The notes beneath the pieces are model-generated. The model had not been told where the DNA came from, did no database searches, and worked only from the letters and a program-made list of their open reading frames with translations. Source: Lachnospiraceae bacterium (GTDB lineage: Bacteria > Bacillota > Clostridia > Lachnospirales > Lachnospiraceae). From it: a stretch of 64,000 bases of DNA. Positions 1 through 7,323 of the stretch are shown in pieces. A program made the position numbers and the translations under genes. Location: positions 1 to 64,000 of the forward strand of contig JAAVYA010000006.1 of the NCBI GenBank assembly GCA_022790855.1, in the 5' to 3' direction. Numbering within the stretch: the stretch's first letter is position 1; each line of letters opens with the position of its first letter.

Positions 1-12
1 ACTGTTTTCTAT

Positions 13-83
13 AAGACATCATCCTTTGTAGGTTATTGTTTTCTTAGCAGATACAGTATACACCCACAAAGGCATGATGTCTT
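13..83. repeat. Imperfect inverted repeat, 21-22 bp arms
   Basis: The arms at 13-33 and 62-83 are complementary apart from one extra base and one mismatch, and they enclose a loop of about 28 bases. A short T-rich stretch follows the right arm. It could be a terminator for a gene before the window, a bidirectional terminator, or the end of a mobile element. The long loop is unusual for a simple terminator. No gene is visible in 1-210 otherwise. Confidence 0.55.
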
Positions 84-210
84 TAGTTTTATGCTGTTTG
101 AGGCAACTTTGGTAAAATTTCAAATTTGCTCATTTATAGTTATTTAAAAGCAGCTATTGAAATCAGGATATGCGGACAGATTCATTCATGCGTCTTATAG
201 GAGGGATACT

Positions 211-594
211 ATGGGTGGAGGAACATTAGGGATAATTGTAGCTACTTGTGCAATGGCTTTTGTGATGTCAAAGGCGGATTTGGGGTTTTATTTTGATTTT
301 ACGGATTTAGAAAGCCAGATAGGAGATGAAGGGTTTAAGTCCAGCGGGGATTCTGCCTATTCTGTCAAAGTCACAGAGGGATTTGCGGATACGGAACAAT
401 TTATTACGGTGTATGTGGGAAAGCCCACCGGAGAACGAATCAGTGAATACGTATCATTGTATAGTAAGGATATGGAGCTGACAGGCCAGTATCTTGTAGA
501 TGGAGTGGACTATTCCGGATATGAGGGAAGGGTTCAGTTGTTCGGATATCCCAGTGAAGCCGGAATTGGGGCGGTGGGAACGTTTGCTACATAA
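211..594 (+). CDS. Small hypothetical exported or membrane-anchored protein
   Basis: This 127-residue protein is not recognised. I start it at the ATG at 211, which has a good ribosome site (AGGAGGGA) about five bases upstream; a longer frame would begin at a TTG at 157 without such a site. The N-terminus is glycine-rich and then hydrophobic (roughly residues 5-18, GIIVATCAMAFVM), which suggests a membrane anchor or uncleaved signal. The rest is acidic, rich in Gly, Tyr and Asp, and contains no cysteine. It stands alone ahead of the wall-hydrolase gene, separated from it by a strong promoter, so it is probably not in the same operon. No function can be assigned. Confidence 0.6.
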   Translation: MGGGTLGIIVATCAMAFVMSKADLGFYFDFTDLESQIGDEGFKSSGDSAYSVKVTEGFADTEQFITVYVGKPTGERISEYVSLYSKDMELTGQYLVDGVDYSGYEGRVQLFGYPSEAGIGAVGTFAT

Positions 595-683
595 TTGTAA
601 GTTATATTATACATGCTTTGCAGTAAATGCAACGTCCTGGGCTGGACTGCTGCCCATAATATTACAAAAATATTACAAATTCA

Positions 684-712
684 TTGACAGAAAATCAGTT
701 TATTGCTATAAT
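684..712 (+). promoter_or_regulatory. Consensus sigma-A promoter of the NlpC/P60 gene
   Basis: A perfect -35 box TTGACA (684-689) is followed, after exactly 17 bases, by a perfect -10 box TATAAT (707-712). The -10 is preceded by TGn, an extended -10. Transcription should begin near 719, about 105 bases before the wall-hydrolase start codon. Confidence 0.85.
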
Positions 713-722
713 GGCAAAGATA

Positions 723-747
723 ACAGCAGGATAGGTTATCCTGCTGT
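723..747 (+). other. 5'-terminal mRNA hairpin
   Basis: An 11-bp perfect stem (723-733 with 737-747) closes on a three-base loop GGT. It begins only a few bases after the predicted transcription start at about 719, so the wall-hydrolase mRNA would carry a stem at its very 5' end. No T-run follows, so it is not a normal terminator. Such 5' stems are known to protect mRNAs from 5'-end-dependent decay in Firmicutes; that role here is inference. Confidence 0.6.
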
Positions 748-825
748 CTTCATTTCATGATCAAAATATATTCACATGATTCCCATAAGAATTATATCAA
801 GATGACTAAGATCAGGAGGTCAAAC

Positions 826-1908
826 ATGAAAAATAGAATGCAGCTTATCTCTGCTTGTATGCTGGCGGTGGTTTTTGCGGGATCCGTATCGACGCCTTCC
901 TACGCCCAGGGGATTAATTCCGGTGTTACGGCAGCATTTGGAGACAATTTGGCCGGCGGGGAAGGAATCAATTCCGGGATTACCGCTGCTTTGGGAAACA
1001 ATCTGTCTGCCCAGGCGGATATATCTGTCATAAAAGAAGCGCCGGAAGAGCCCCAGGAGCCGGCAACGATTTGCGGCTATACAAATCTGGGAGTCGCCAA
1101 TGTGGAAAACCACTTGAACATCCGGGAAGGCGCCGGGGAAGATGCCGAGCTGGCGGGCAAGCTGCCAAAGGACGGCGGCTGCGAGATTCTGGCGGAAGAA
1201 GGAGAATGGTATCAGATTCGTTCCGGAAAAGTCACCGGATATGTAAAAGGCGAATATCTTCTTACCGGAGAAGCGGCAGCTCAGCGGGCAGCAGAGGTGG
1301 AGACTACGATTGCCACCACCAATACCCAGACCGTCTATCTGCGGACAGAGCCCAACACGGACTGCACGATTTGGACAGCCATGCCGGAAGGCGAGGATGT
1401 GATTGTGCTGGAAGAACAGGGCGATTGGATCAAAGTAGACTTAGACGGGGATGAATGTTACGTCTATGCCGATTATGTAGATCTTTCTCAGCAGCTTCCT
1501 AAGGCGATGACGATGACGGAAGTGTGCTATGGAGAAGGCGTGTCTGACGTTCGGGTGGCATTGGTGAATTATGCCTGCCAGTTTATTGGGAATCCTTACG
1601 TCTGGGGCGGGACAAGCCTTACAAGAGGAGCGGACTGTTCCGGGTTTACCATGCGGATTTATGAGCAATACGGCGTGTATCTGCCTCATAAAGCCAGCGC
1701 TCAGGCGGGCTGCGGTACCAGGATAGACAGCTCGGAGGCAAAGCCGGGGGATTTGTTCTTCTATAGCAACGGCAGAGGAATCAATCACGTTGCAATTTAT
1801 ATCGGAAACGGGCAGGTAGTACATGCCAGCTCTCCGAAGACGGGAATCAAGATTTCCAATGCATATTACCGTACGCCCACCTGCGTGGTACGTTTGATCA
1901 GCGATTAA
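826..1908 (+). CDS. Secreted NlpC/P60 peptidoglycan hydrolase with two SH3-type domains
   Basis: This 360-residue protein probably cleaves peptide stems of peptidoglycan outside the cell (NlpC/P60 family, D,L-endopeptidases). I start it at 826, behind AGGAGG, rather than at an upstream ATG at 757. A signal peptide covers about residues 1-27 (cleavage after SYA). Residues 28-63 hold a degenerate repeat (GINSGVTAAFG / GINSGITAALG). Two bacterial SH3-like domains follow (about 82-146 and 160-222), likely wall-binding. The C-terminal catalytic domain has the expected Cys271 (ADCSGFT), His321 (NHVAIYIG) and His333 (VVHASS). It is a single gene with its own consensus promoter and a 5' hairpin. Confidence 0.93.
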   Translation: MKNRMQLISACMLAVVFAGSVSTPSYAQGINSGVTAAFGDNLAGGEGINSGITAALGNNLSAQADISVIKEAPEEPQEPATICGYTNLGVANVENHLNIREGAGEDAELAGKLPKDGGCEILAEEGEWYQIRSGKVTGYVKGEYLLTGEAAAQRAAEVETTIATTNTQTVYLRTEPNTDCTIWTAMPEGEDVIVLEEQGDWIKVDLDGDECYVYADYVDLSQQLPKAMTMTEVCYGEGVSDVRVALVNYACQFIGNPYVWGGTSLTRGADCSGFTMRIYEQYGVYLPHKASAQAGCGTRIDSSEAKPGDLFFYSNGRGINHVAIYIGNGQVVHASSPKTGIKISNAYYRTPTCVVRLISD

Positions 1909-1915
1909 AAAACAG

Positions 1916-1944
1916 TTTACAAGCCGTAAGGCATGTGATATAAT
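1916..1944 (+). promoter_or_regulatory. Sigma-A promoter of rpsO
   Basis: TTTACA (1916-1921), a 17-base spacer and TATAAT (1939-1944), the latter preceded by TGA to give an extended -10. It starts eight bases after the upstream stop codon and gives a leader of about 95 bases before rpsO. Confidence 0.8.
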
Positions 1945-1953
1945 AACAAAAGT

Positions 1954-2009
1954 GTGAGCAAAGCCCATATTCGGTAAACGGATACTCCGACCTTTACTTA
2001 ATAGCTCAC
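1954..2009 (+). promoter_or_regulatory. Structured rpsO leader, possible S15 autoregulatory site
   Basis: GTGAGC (1954-1959) can pair with GCTCAC (2004-2009), closing a domain with further internal pairing (for example CGGA with TCCG). It lies between the predicted rpsO transcription start and its ribosome site. S15 represses its own mRNA through leader structures in several bacteria; assigning that role here is inference from position only. Confidence 0.4.
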
Positions 2010-2048
2010 GGGAGAGGGCGATTATAAAATAATCAGGAGGTTATCATT

Positions 2049-2315
2049 ATGATAGCAAAAGAAAAGAAGCAGGCAATTATTACAGAGTATGCCAGAACTC
2101 CTGGCGACACCGGTTCACCGGAGGTTCAGGTAGCCATTCTTACCGCCAGGATTCAGGAGCTGACAGAACACTTGAAAGAACATCCCAAGGATCATCATTC
2201 CAGAAGAGGTCTTTTGAAGATGGTTGGACAGAGAAGAGGCCTGCTTACCTATCTGAAGAAAGTTGATATTGAAAGATACCGTTCTCTGATCGAGCGTCTT
2301 GGTATCCGGAAATAA
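2049..2315 (+). CDS. rpsO: 30S ribosomal protein S15
   Basis: S15 binds the central domain of 16S rRNA early in small-subunit assembly. The 88-residue product has the standard family length and the hallmark segments [31 protein letters not shown] and [12 protein letters not shown]. The start is fixed by AGGAGG at about 2036. It has its own extended -10 promoter and a structured leader upstream. A strong intrinsic terminator lies 48 bases downstream, before pnp. The rpsO-pnp order is conserved from E. coli to Firmicutes. Confidence 0.98.
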   Translation: MIAKEKKQAIITEYARTPGDTGSPEVQVAILTARIQELTEHLKEHPKDHHSRRGLLKMVGQRRGLLTYLKKVDIERYRSLIERLGIRK

Positions 2316-2363
2316 TTTTTTCAGGTACAGGAACGTATGATTCCTACCATGAGCAGCAACAGG

Positions 2364-2393
2364 AATAGAGCGGAGTTTTCCGCTCTATTTTCG
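2364..2393 (+). terminator. Intrinsic terminator after rpsO
   Basis: A perfect 11-bp stem (2364-2374 with 2379-2389) with loop GTTT is followed by a short T-run. It lies between rpsO and pnp, so some pnp transcripts may arise by read-through. Confidence 0.7.
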
Positions 2394-2401
2394 GGTAACA
2401 C

Positions 2402-2478
2402 GGCAGAAAAGAAGCTCCGAGACCACTGATATGGGCAAAAGTTTTTTGCATATATCAGTAGTTTCGGTGTCTTCTGCC
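2402..2478 (+). promoter_or_regulatory. Long hairpin in the pnp leader
   Basis: Arms at 2402-2432 and 2449-2478 form a long imperfect stem (GGCAGAA with TTCTGCC at the base, ACTGATAT with ATATCAGT near the tip). No T-run follows, and the pnp ribosome site begins about 13 bases later. In E. coli, pnp mRNA is controlled by RNase III cleavage of a comparable leader stem followed by PNPase itself. An equivalent autoregulation here is inference from position and shape. Confidence 0.6.
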
Positions 2479-2506
2479 TTATTTATAGAAAAAGGAGATA
2501 CAGATT

Positions 2507-4603
2507 ATGTACAAGAGTTATTCCATGGAGCTGGCAGGCCGGACGCTCACCGTTGATGTAGGCAGGGTGGCAGCCCAGGCAAACGGCGCTGCATTCATGC
2601 ATTACGGCGATACGGTGGTATTATCCACGGCCACTGCATCGGACAAACCCAGGGATGGCATCGATTTCTTCCCTCTCAGTGTGGAATTTGAGGAGAAGAT
2701 GTATGCAGTAGGTAAGATTCCAGGAGGATTTAATAAGAGAGAAGGCAAAGCGTCTGAGAACGCGGTGCTGACCGCCCGTGTCATTGACCGGCCTATGCGC
2801 CCCCTGTTCCCCAAAGATTACCGGAATGATGTAACCTTAAACAACCTGGTGTTAAGCGTAGATCCCCAGTGCCGCCCGGAGCTGGTGGCTATGCTTGGTT
2901 CCGCGATTGCAGCCAGCATTTCCGATATTCCCTTCAGCGGCCCCTGCGCTACTACCCAGGTGGGGATGATAGACGGAGCATTCATTGTAAATCCCAATCA
3001 GGAACAGTGGAAGAACGGTGATCTGAATTTGACGGTTGCCTCCACCAGTGAAAAAGTCATTATGATCGAAGCCGGAGCCAACGAGATTCCGGAAGCCAAG
3101 ATGATTGAGGCCATCTATATGGCTCACGATGTGAACCAGCAGATCATTGCATTTATCAACCAGATTGTGGCGGAGGTAGGAAAGCCCAAGCACGAATATA
3201 CAAGCTGCGCGGTACCGGAAGAATTATTTGCGGCTATCAAAGAGATCGTTCCTCCCACAGAGATGGAAGAAGCGGTATTTACGGATGACAAGCAGACCCG
3301 GGAAGAAAATATCCGAAAGATTACCGAACGTTTGGAGGAAGCTTTTGCAGAACGGGAAGACTGGCTGGAAGTATTGTCGGAGGCAATCTATCAATATCAG
3401 AAAAAGACGGTCCGTAAGATGATCTTGCAGGATCAGAAGCGCCCCGACGGCCGGGCCATGGATCAGATCCGTAAGCTTTCTGCGGAAGTAGATCTGATTC
3501 CAAGAGTGCACGGTTCCGCCATGTTCACCCGAGGACAGACCCAGATCTGTGATATCGTGACGCTGGCTCCCCTGTCCGAAGTGCAAAGAATTGACGGGCT
3601 GGATGAAAATGAAGTAAATAAGCGATATATGCATCATTATAATTTCCCCAGCTATTCCGTAGGTGAGACAAAGCCCAGCCGCGGGCCGGGACGCCGGGAA
3701 ATCGGACATGGGGCGCTGGCAGAGCGGGCGCTGATTCCGGTGCTTCCCAGCGAAGAAGAGTTCCCCTATGCAATCCGCGCCGTATCCGAGACCTTTGAAT
3801 CCAACGGTTCCACCTCCATGGCGTCAACCTGCGCTTCCTGTATGGCATTGATGGCGGCAGGCGTTCCAATTAAGAAGATGGTGGCAGGGATTTCCTGCGG
3901 CCTGGTAACGGGAGAGAAAGATGAGGATTACGTTGTTCTGACAGATATCCAGGGTCTGGAGGATTTCTTCGGAGATATGGACTTTAAAGTAACGGGCACC
4001 CGGGAGGGCATTACGGCAATCCAGATGGATATCAAAATCCACGGCCTTACCAGACAGATCGTGGAAGAGGCCATTGCAAGGACACGGGAGGCAAGGCTGT
4101 ATATCATGGACGAAGTAATGTCCAAAGCAATTCCGGAGCCGAGAAAAGAGATCGGAGCTTATGCGCCTAAGATTGTACAGGTGCAGATTGATCCCCAGAA
4201 GATCGGCGACGTGGTAGGCCAGAGAGGAAAGACCATTAACGCGATCATAGAGCAGACCGGGGTCCGGATCGATATTTCCGACGAAGGAGCCGTATCCATT
4301 TGCGGAACCGAGAAAGAGATGATGGACAAGGCTGTGGATATGATTCGTATCATTACTACGGATTTTGAAGCAGGTCAGATCTTTACCGGTAAAGTGGTAA
4401 GCATTAAGGAATTTGGTGCATTTATTGAATTTGCTCCCAGCAAAGAAGGAATGGTGCATATTTCTAAGATTGCCAAACAACGGATTAACCGGGTGGAAGA
4501 CGTCTTGACTCTTGGAGACAAGGTGACGGTTGTCTGCCTGGGCAAGGATAAGATGGGACGTATTAGTTTCAGTATGAAGGATGTACCAGAGGATAAAAGG
4601 TAA
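2507..4603 (+). CDS. pnp: Polynucleotide phosphorylase
   Basis: PNPase degrades RNA 3' to 5' by phosphorolysis, releasing nucleoside diphosphates, and works in mRNA decay with RNase E/Y-type assemblies. The 698-residue length is normal. Two RNase PH-like halves are visible: the first opens with MYKSYSMELAGRTLTVDVGRV and contains GGFNKREGK; the second contains FTRGQTQ, GPGRREIGHGALAERAL and SNGSTSMASTCA. A KH domain (IGDVVGQRGKTINAIIEQTG, about residues 565-585) and a C-terminal S1 domain (GKVVSIKEFGAFIEF...KEGMVHISKI) complete it. AAAGGAGATA sets the start. A long leader hairpin precedes it and a good terminator follows. Confidence 0.98.
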   Translation: MYKSYSMELAGRTLTVDVGRVAAQANGAAFMHYGDTVVLSTATASDKPRDGIDFFPLSVEFEEKMYAVGKIPGGFNKREGKASENAVLTARVIDRPMRPLFPKDYRNDVTLNNLVLSVDPQCRPELVAMLGSAIAASISDIPFSGPCATTQVGMIDGAFIVNPNQEQWKNGDLNLTVASTSEKVIMIEAGANEIPEAKMIEAIYMAHDVNQQIIAFINQIVAEVGKPKHEYTSCAVPEELFAAIKEIVPPTEMEEAVFTDDKQTREENIRKITERLEEAFAEREDWLEVLSEAIYQYQKKTVRKMILQDQKRPDGRAMDQIRKLSAEVDLIPRVHGSAMFTRGQTQICDIVTLAPLSEVQRIDGLDENEVNKRYMHHYNFPSYSVGETKPSRGPGRREIGHGALAERALIPVLPSEEEFPYAIRAVSETFESNGSTSMASTCASCMALMAAGVPIKKMVAGISCGLVTGEKDEDYVVLTDIQGLEDFFGDMDFKVTGTREGITAIQMDIKIHGLTRQIVEEAIARTREARLYIMDEVMSKAIPEPRKEIGAYAPKIVQVQIDPQKIGDVVGQRGKTINAIIEQTGVRIDISDEGAVSICGTEKEMMDKAVDMIRIITTDFEAGQIFTGKVVSIKEFGAFIEFAPSKEGMVHISKIAKQRINRVEDVLTLGDKVTVVCLGKDKMGRISFSMKDVPEDKR

Positions 4604-4613
4604 GTAGATGTCA

Positions 4614-4656
4614 GAGCCAGTTTCCGGCGCCGAATGCCGGAAGTTGGCTCCGTTTT
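4614..4656 (+). terminator. Intrinsic terminator after pnp
   Basis: A 15-bp stem, including G-U pairs, is formed by 4614-4628 and the mirrored segment ending at 4650. TTTTT follows directly. It lies 10 bases after the pnp stop codon. Confidence 0.85.
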
Positions 4657-4664
4657 TCTGTTTT

Positions 4665-4743
4665 GTGCAAATGCATAAAATAGATTTGATCGATAGATAG
4701 CCGCAAAGCTCCTGCCGTAACACCGGGCGGAGGTCTATAGCAC
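4665..4743 (+). promoter_or_regulatory. Structured element upstream of the protease gene
   Basis: Nested complementarity is visible: GTGC (4665-4668) with GCAC (4740-4743); ATAGAT (4693-4698) with GTCTAT (4733-4738); CTCC (4709-4712) with GGAG (4729-4732), enclosing GCC/GGC pairs. The unpaired segment CCGCAAAG sits inside. A T-run follows at 4745. It loosely recalls c-di-GMP-I riboswitches (GCAAA and CGCAAAGC segments), but the first hairpin of that class is not convincing. It may simply be a second terminator-like structure. Confidence 0.3.
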
Positions 4744-4784
4744 TCTTTTTTATGGAAATCATATGATAAAATAAAAAGGAAACT

Positions 4785-5672
4785 ATGGATAGAGTAAAAA
4801 AAATCATAAATGCTTCCTATGCGTATCGAAGAGGCTATTTCGGGGAAGGCGTGGGAATCGCCGTCATGGATACCGGGATTGGGGAGCATGCAGATTTTAG
4901 ACATAGAATTGCAGGATTTCGTGATTACATCGGATATCGGGACAGAAAGTACGATGATAACGGTCATGGAACCCATGTGGCAGGCATTATCGGAGGAAGC
5001 GGCCTGCGTTCCAACGGGCAGTATGCGGGCATTGCCCCGGCCTGCCATCTGTTTGCCGTGAAGGTATTAGACCGGAGAGGAAATGGAAATACGGAAAGTG
5101 TGGTAAACGGGGTTCATTGGCTGGTAGAGCGCCAGGAAGAATACCGTATCCGAATCATTAACATTTCCGTAGGCATGGTTTTGGGAGCCAGGAGCGAAGA
5201 GCGGGTTCAGCTTTTGAAGGCCGTAGATTATGCTTGGGACAATGGGATTGTAGTGGTAGCCGCTGCCGGGAATAACGGGCCGAAAAGGGGCAGCGTTACG
5301 ATTCCAGGCATCAGCCGGAAAGTGATTACCGTAGGCTGTTTTGACGATTCCAGGGAAGAATTAAGCGGCCAGGGCCTGAAACCAGAATATTCCGGCCAGG
5401 GACCCACAGATTGCTGCATTGTGAAACCAGAGTTGGTGGAGCCTGGTACGAATATCATTAGCTGTGCTCCAGGTAACATTCCTTACACCAAAAAAAGCGG
5501 AACATCCATGGCCGCCCCTATTGTCACCGGGGCGATCGCACTGCTTTTGAGTAAATATCCCCGTTTTACGCCCAAGGATGTAAAGCTGCGCCTGTATGAG
5601 CGGGCGGTGGATTTGGGGCTGCCCAGACAAAAACAGGGGTGGGGAATGGTAGACATAGGAAGATTATTGTGA
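4785..5672 (+). CDS. Subtilisin-like serine protease (S8) without signal or propeptide
   Basis: This 295-residue protein carries the full S8 catalytic machinery: Asp29 (VMDTGIG), His61 (NGHGTHVAG), oxyanion Asn163 (AAAGNNG) and Ser241 (SGTSMAAP). There is no signal peptide and only about 20 residues precede the catalytic core, so it resembles intracellular subtilisins more than exported pro-enzymes. AAAAGGAAA precedes the start. Intracellular subtilisins act in stationary phase or sporulation in Bacillus; that role here is inference. It stands between pnp and the cardiolipin synthase gene, 35 bases before the latter, possibly co-transcribed with it. Confidence 0.9.
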   Translation: MDRVKKIINASYAYRRGYFGEGVGIAVMDTGIGEHADFRHRIAGFRDYIGYRDRKYDDNGHGTHVAGIIGGSGLRSNGQYAGIAPACHLFAVKVLDRRGNGNTESVVNGVHWLVERQEEYRIRIINISVGMVLGARSEERVQLLKAVDYAWDNGIVVVAAAGNNGPKRGSVTIPGISRKVITVGCFDDSREELSGQGLKPEYSGQGPTDCCIVKPELVEPGTNIISCAPGNIPYTKKSGTSMAAPIVTGAIALLLSKYPRFTPKDVKLRLYERAVDLGLPRQKQGWGMVDIGRLL

Positions 5673-5707
5673 TACAGTAGTTACGAAAGAGCAGGTGTGA
5701 TACGATT

Positions 5708-7270
5708 ATGAAAAATCCCAAGGATACAGTTGCGGCAAAACAAGTAAAAAAAGTGCTGCTGGGAAGAGTGCTGGTGGTGGGGCTGGCTGTTTTGCTTCAG
5801 TTCTGCTGGCTGTTTTTTTTGGTGTACCAATTCAGCATTCAATATTCTTTTATTAATATTTTGGTCCAGATTGTAGGCGCTGTGGTTGTGCTGTATATTA
5901 TCAATCAGTGGAGCAACCCGGCGTATAAGCTTGTCTGGACCTTTGTGATTTTGATTTTTCCGATTTTGGGACTGTTGATCTATTTTGTATTCGGCCGTTC
6001 CGTGCTGACCAAAACCACCAGAGAGGATATGGAGCGGGTCCATTGTGAGGTATGCCAGTTCCTTCCCGAGAATAAAGACTTGGAACATAAGATTTATCAG
6101 GAGAGCAGAAGCGTTGCCAGCCAGTCCAAATATATTTCCGACTGGTCGGATTTCCCGGTGTATACCAATACGGAAGTTACCTATTATAAATGTGGGGAAG
6201 AAATGTTTCCGGATATGTTAAAGGATTTGGAGCGGGCGGAGCATTTTATTTTTCTGGAATATTTTATCATTGCAGAAGGCAACATGTTCGGCCAGGTTCT
6301 GGAGATACTGAAAAAAAAGGTGGCCCAGGGAGTAGATGTACGTCTGATTTATGATGATTTCGGCTGCGTGACTACGCTGCCCCACAAATATTATCTGCAA
6401 ATGCAGGAACTGGGAATCAAGTGTATGGCTTTTAACCAGCTGCGTCCGATTATGTCCATTATTATGAATAACCGGGATCATCGGAAAATCTTTGTGGTGG
6501 ACGGCACGGTGGGATATACCGGAGGACTGAACCTGGCGGATGAATATATCAATGAATTGGAACGTTTCGGATATTGGAAAGATACTGGGATCCGTCTGGA
6601 GGGGGACGGGGTCTGGAGCTTTACGCTGATGTTTCTGGAGATGTGGAATTATATGAATCACTCTTCCGAGAATTATATGGACTATCATCCGAAGCGTTAC
6701 CAGAAACAGCCCTTTTTGGCTGACGGATATGTGCAGCCCTATGGAGATTCTCCTTTGGATGGGGAGAAGGTTGGGGAAAATGTTTATATGAATATCATTG
6801 GCCATGCCAGGGATTATGTTTATATTTTCACCCCTTATCTGATTTTGGATAACGAGATGCTGACGTATTTGCGCAATGCCGCCAAAAGCGGCGTAGACGT
6901 GCGGATTGTGACCCCGGAAGTCCCGGATAAGAAATTGGTGTTCTGGATGAGCCAGTCGTATTACCGGAGGCTTTTGGAGTGCGGTATCCGTATTTATCAA
7001 TATAAGCCCGGATTTATCCATGCCAAATCCTTTGTGTGCGACGACCGGGTGGCAACGGTAGGAAGTATCAACATGGACTACCGGAGCCTGTATCTACATT
7101 TTGAATGCGGAGTCTGGATGTACCGGACCCAGGCGGTTAGGAAAGTAAAAGAAGATTCTCTGGATACCATTGCCAGATCCAGGGAGATTACGTTGGAATT
7201 CTGTAAAAATCAGCCCTGGATCAAGCGGGTGGTGCTAAGTGTCCTTCGCTTACTGGCGCCCTTGGTATAA
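5708..7270 (+). CDS. cls: Cardiolipin synthase
   Basis: The enzyme joins two phosphatidylglycerol molecules into cardiolipin and glycerol at the membrane. The 520-residue protein has two N-terminal transmembrane helices (about residues 18-40 and 47-95, the second region in two parts), as in ClsA-type enzymes. Two phospholipase D HKD motifs follow: HRKIFVVD around residue 258 with GGLNLADEY downstream, and HAKSFVCDD around residue 438 with GSINMDYRS. The C-terminus is hydrophobic and ends in LAPLV. It follows the protease gene by 35 bases. No clear terminator is visible before the convergent minus-strand gene. Confidence 0.93.
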   Translation: MKNPKDTVAAKQVKKVLLGRVLVVGLAVLLQFCWLFFLVYQFSIQYSFINILVQIVGAVVVLYIINQWSNPAYKLVWTFVILIFPILGLLIYFVFGRSVLTKTTREDMERVHCEVCQFLPENKDLEHKIYQESRSVASQSKYISDWSDFPVYTNTEVTYYKCGEEMFPDMLKDLERAEHFIFLEYFIIAEGNMFGQVLEILKKKVAQGVDVRLIYDDFGCVTTLPHKYYLQMQELGIKCMAFNQLRPIMSIIMNNRDHRKIFVVDGTVGYTGGLNLADEYINELERFGYWKDTGIRLEGDGVWSFTLMFLEMWNYMNHSSENYMDYHPKRYQKQPFLADGYVQPYGDSPLDGEKVGENVYMNIIGHARDYVYIFTPYLILDNEMLTYLRNAAKSGVDVRIVTPEVPDKKLVFWMSQSYYRRLLECGIRIYQYKPGFIHAKSFVCDDRVATVGSINMDYRSLYLHFECGVWMYRTQAVRKVKEDSLDTIARSREITLEFCKNQPWIKRVVLSVLRLLAPLV

Positions 7271-7323
7271 CTAGGGGAAATATCAGGCGCACTGGATAGG
7301 ATAAGACAAAGGGGACTGGGACT

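Noticed and set aside
4665..4743. Firm c-di-GMP-I riboswitch call
   Set aside because: The GCAAA and CGCAAAGC segments fit, but the tetraloop hairpin and receptor of that class are not visible, so only a generic structured element is listed.
3824..4807. Long minus-strand open frame (327 codons) over pnp
   Set aside because: It lies antisense to the highly conserved KH and S1 part of pnp and shows no family motif or ribosome site.
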